Both the position numbers and the translations under genes were made by a program. This document shows, piece after piece, positions 37,587-38,331 of a stretch of 38,331 nucleotides of DNA. Within the stretch, counting starts at the first letter, position 1. The number at the start of each line of letters is the position of its first letter. A model generated the notes under the pieces. That model was not told the DNA's origin. It did not search any database and saw only the letters and a list, made by a program, of their open reading frames with translations. Origin of the DNA: Candidatus Acidiferrum typicum (lineage in GTDB: Bacteria; Acidobacteriota; Terriglobia; Acidiferrales; UBA7541); NCBI GenBank assembly GCA_002478115.1, contig DLMH01000188.1:9925-48255 (forward strand), written 5' to 3'.

Positions 37587-38216
37587 GTGAATTCGAGAAA
37601 CATGATTCGCATGGCTGCGCTGAGTGTTGCTTGTCTGCTGGGAACGGCGGCTGTCCGAGCTCAGGGGACCACGACTGCGGGCGCCGCCAGCGGCGCAAAA
37701 GTGGCGGTGATCAACATACGGCTGGCGATTGCGTCCACCGCCGAGGGTAAGCAGGCATCCGCAGAATTGCAGTCGCAGTTTGCGCCGCGGCAGAACGAAC
37801 TGGAAAGCCTCAACAAGCAGATCAACGATATGCGGCAGAGGCTGGCAGCCGGACAGACAACGCTGAGCGACGAGGAGAAGCAGCGGTTGACCGTTCAGGG
37901 CCAGCGTCTGGCGGCGCAACTGGACCGCAAGAACAACGAACTCAACGAGGACGCGCAGGCCGCCCAGAGCGACGTGGTGGACCGCATCGGCCGGAAGATG
38001 ATGGACGTGCTGGACCGGTATTCACGGGAGAACGGATACGTCGCGGTGTTCGATTCGTCCTCTCAGAATTCACCGATTCTGTATGCGTCGTCGAATATCG
38101 ATGTCACACAGGAGATCATCAAGCTGTACGATCAGGCCTATCCGATAAAGGCGGGTGGCACAACACCGGCAACCAGGCCAGCGGCGAGCACGCCGAAGCC
38201 GGCGCCGAAGCCGTAA
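37587..38216 (+). CDS. skp: OmpH/Skp-family periplasmic chaperone
   Basis: A 209-residue Skp-like chaperone that keeps unfolded outer-membrane proteins soluble in the periplasm on the way to BamA. A signal peptide (MIRMAALSVACLLGTAAVRA) is followed by the family's first strand (AKVAVINIRLAIASTAEGKQ), a long charged coiled coil (FAPRQNELESLNKQINDMRQ through NNELNEDAQAAQSDVVDRIG) forming the tentacles, and the closing strand GYVAVFDSS. The last 25 residues are a Pro/Ala/Thr tail. The start GTG 37587 is fixed by an ideal AAGGAG (37575-37580) 6 nt upstream. It is preceded by tandem promoter-like elements and ended by a terminator, so it can be expressed on its own although it follows bamA in the same direction. 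Confidence 0.93.
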   Translation: MNSRNMIRMAALSVACLLGTAAVRAQGTTTAGAASGAKVAVINIRLAIASTAEGKQASAELQSQFAPRQNELESLNKQINDMRQRLAAGQTTLSDEEKQRLTVQGQRLAAQLDRKNNELNEDAQAAQSDVVDRIGRKMMDVLDRYSRENGYVAVFDSSSQNSPILYASSNIDVTQEIIKLYDQAYPIKAGGTTPATRPAASTPKPAPKP

Positions 38217-38248
38217 GCGGCAGGGACGAAGGATTGCCAAACGGCAGA

Positions 38249-38283
38249 GGGTTGCAGCCTGAAGAAGGCGGCAGCCCTTTTTT
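38249..38283 (+). terminator. Rho-independent terminator after skp
   Basis: GGGTTGCAGCC (38249-38259) pairs with GGCGGCAGCCC (38267-38277), with one mismatch and one G-T pair, and is followed by six T residues (38278-38283). It closes the rightward envelope cluster. Confidence 0.8.
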
Positions 38284-38331
38284 GTTCTCCGAACGATGGT
38301 CGCCGCCGGCTAACCCGAATTTCTCATACTA

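Overview
The window looks like a chromosomal segment of a diderm, GC-rich bacterium, most likely an acidobacterium (Terriglobia, Koribacter/Sulfotelmatobacter-like). The diderm call is firm: BamA, Skp, LolC/E, LolD and a lipoprotein are all encoded. The phylum call is an inference from gene style (soluble winged-helix/TolB-N/TPR regulator, zinc-ribbon XRE regulator, sigma/anti-sigma/DUF4097 operon) and from the type of intergenic palindromic repeats; no database search was possible. I see no rRNA, tRNA, CRISPR array, transposase, prophage or dnaA/oriC set.

Left part (1 to 12.4 kb). The window opens inside rpoC, which ends at a clear rho-independent terminator. It is followed by a large membrane hybrid histidine kinase (three PAS domains, HisKA, HATPase, REC) that meets a leftward secreted-protein gene tail to tail. 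Next comes about 1.1 kb without a credible gene but rich in palindromic repeats, then a small HTH-like gene. The leftward run ispG - gatC - gatA - DinB-like follows, covering isoprenoid synthesis and tRNA amidation (gatB is not present).

Middle (12.4 to 22.8 kb). A 378-bp island of repeats separates the left part from a standalone two-ACT-domain protein and a TlpA-like thioredoxin. A winged-helix/TPR regulator is divergent from a small secreted protein, with a tandem direct repeat of the OmpR type between them. An HD-domain hydrolase is divergent from a zinc-ribbon XRE regulator. A leftward operon then encodes an ECF sigma factor, a zinc anti-sigma factor, a DUF4097 envelope protein, shikimate kinase and a secreted protein, preceded by an unrecognised helical protein.

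Right part (22.9 to 38.3 kb). A rightward cluster is devoted to translation and the envelope: lysS (TTG start), lolC/E, lolD, clpC, bamA, a giant beta-propeller lipoprotein and skp, ended by a terminator. Together these genes sort lipoproteins, control protein quality, and insert and chaperone outer-membrane proteins.

The most striking property is not a gene. The top strand is C-rich and pyrimidine-rich from 1 to about 12.4 kb and G-rich and purine-rich from about 12.7 kb onward, whatever the gene direction. The switch coincides with the repeat island 12382-12759. It has the polarity expected at a replication origin, but there is no dnaA or DnaA-box cluster, so an ancient rearrangement junction or an assembly join must also be considered.
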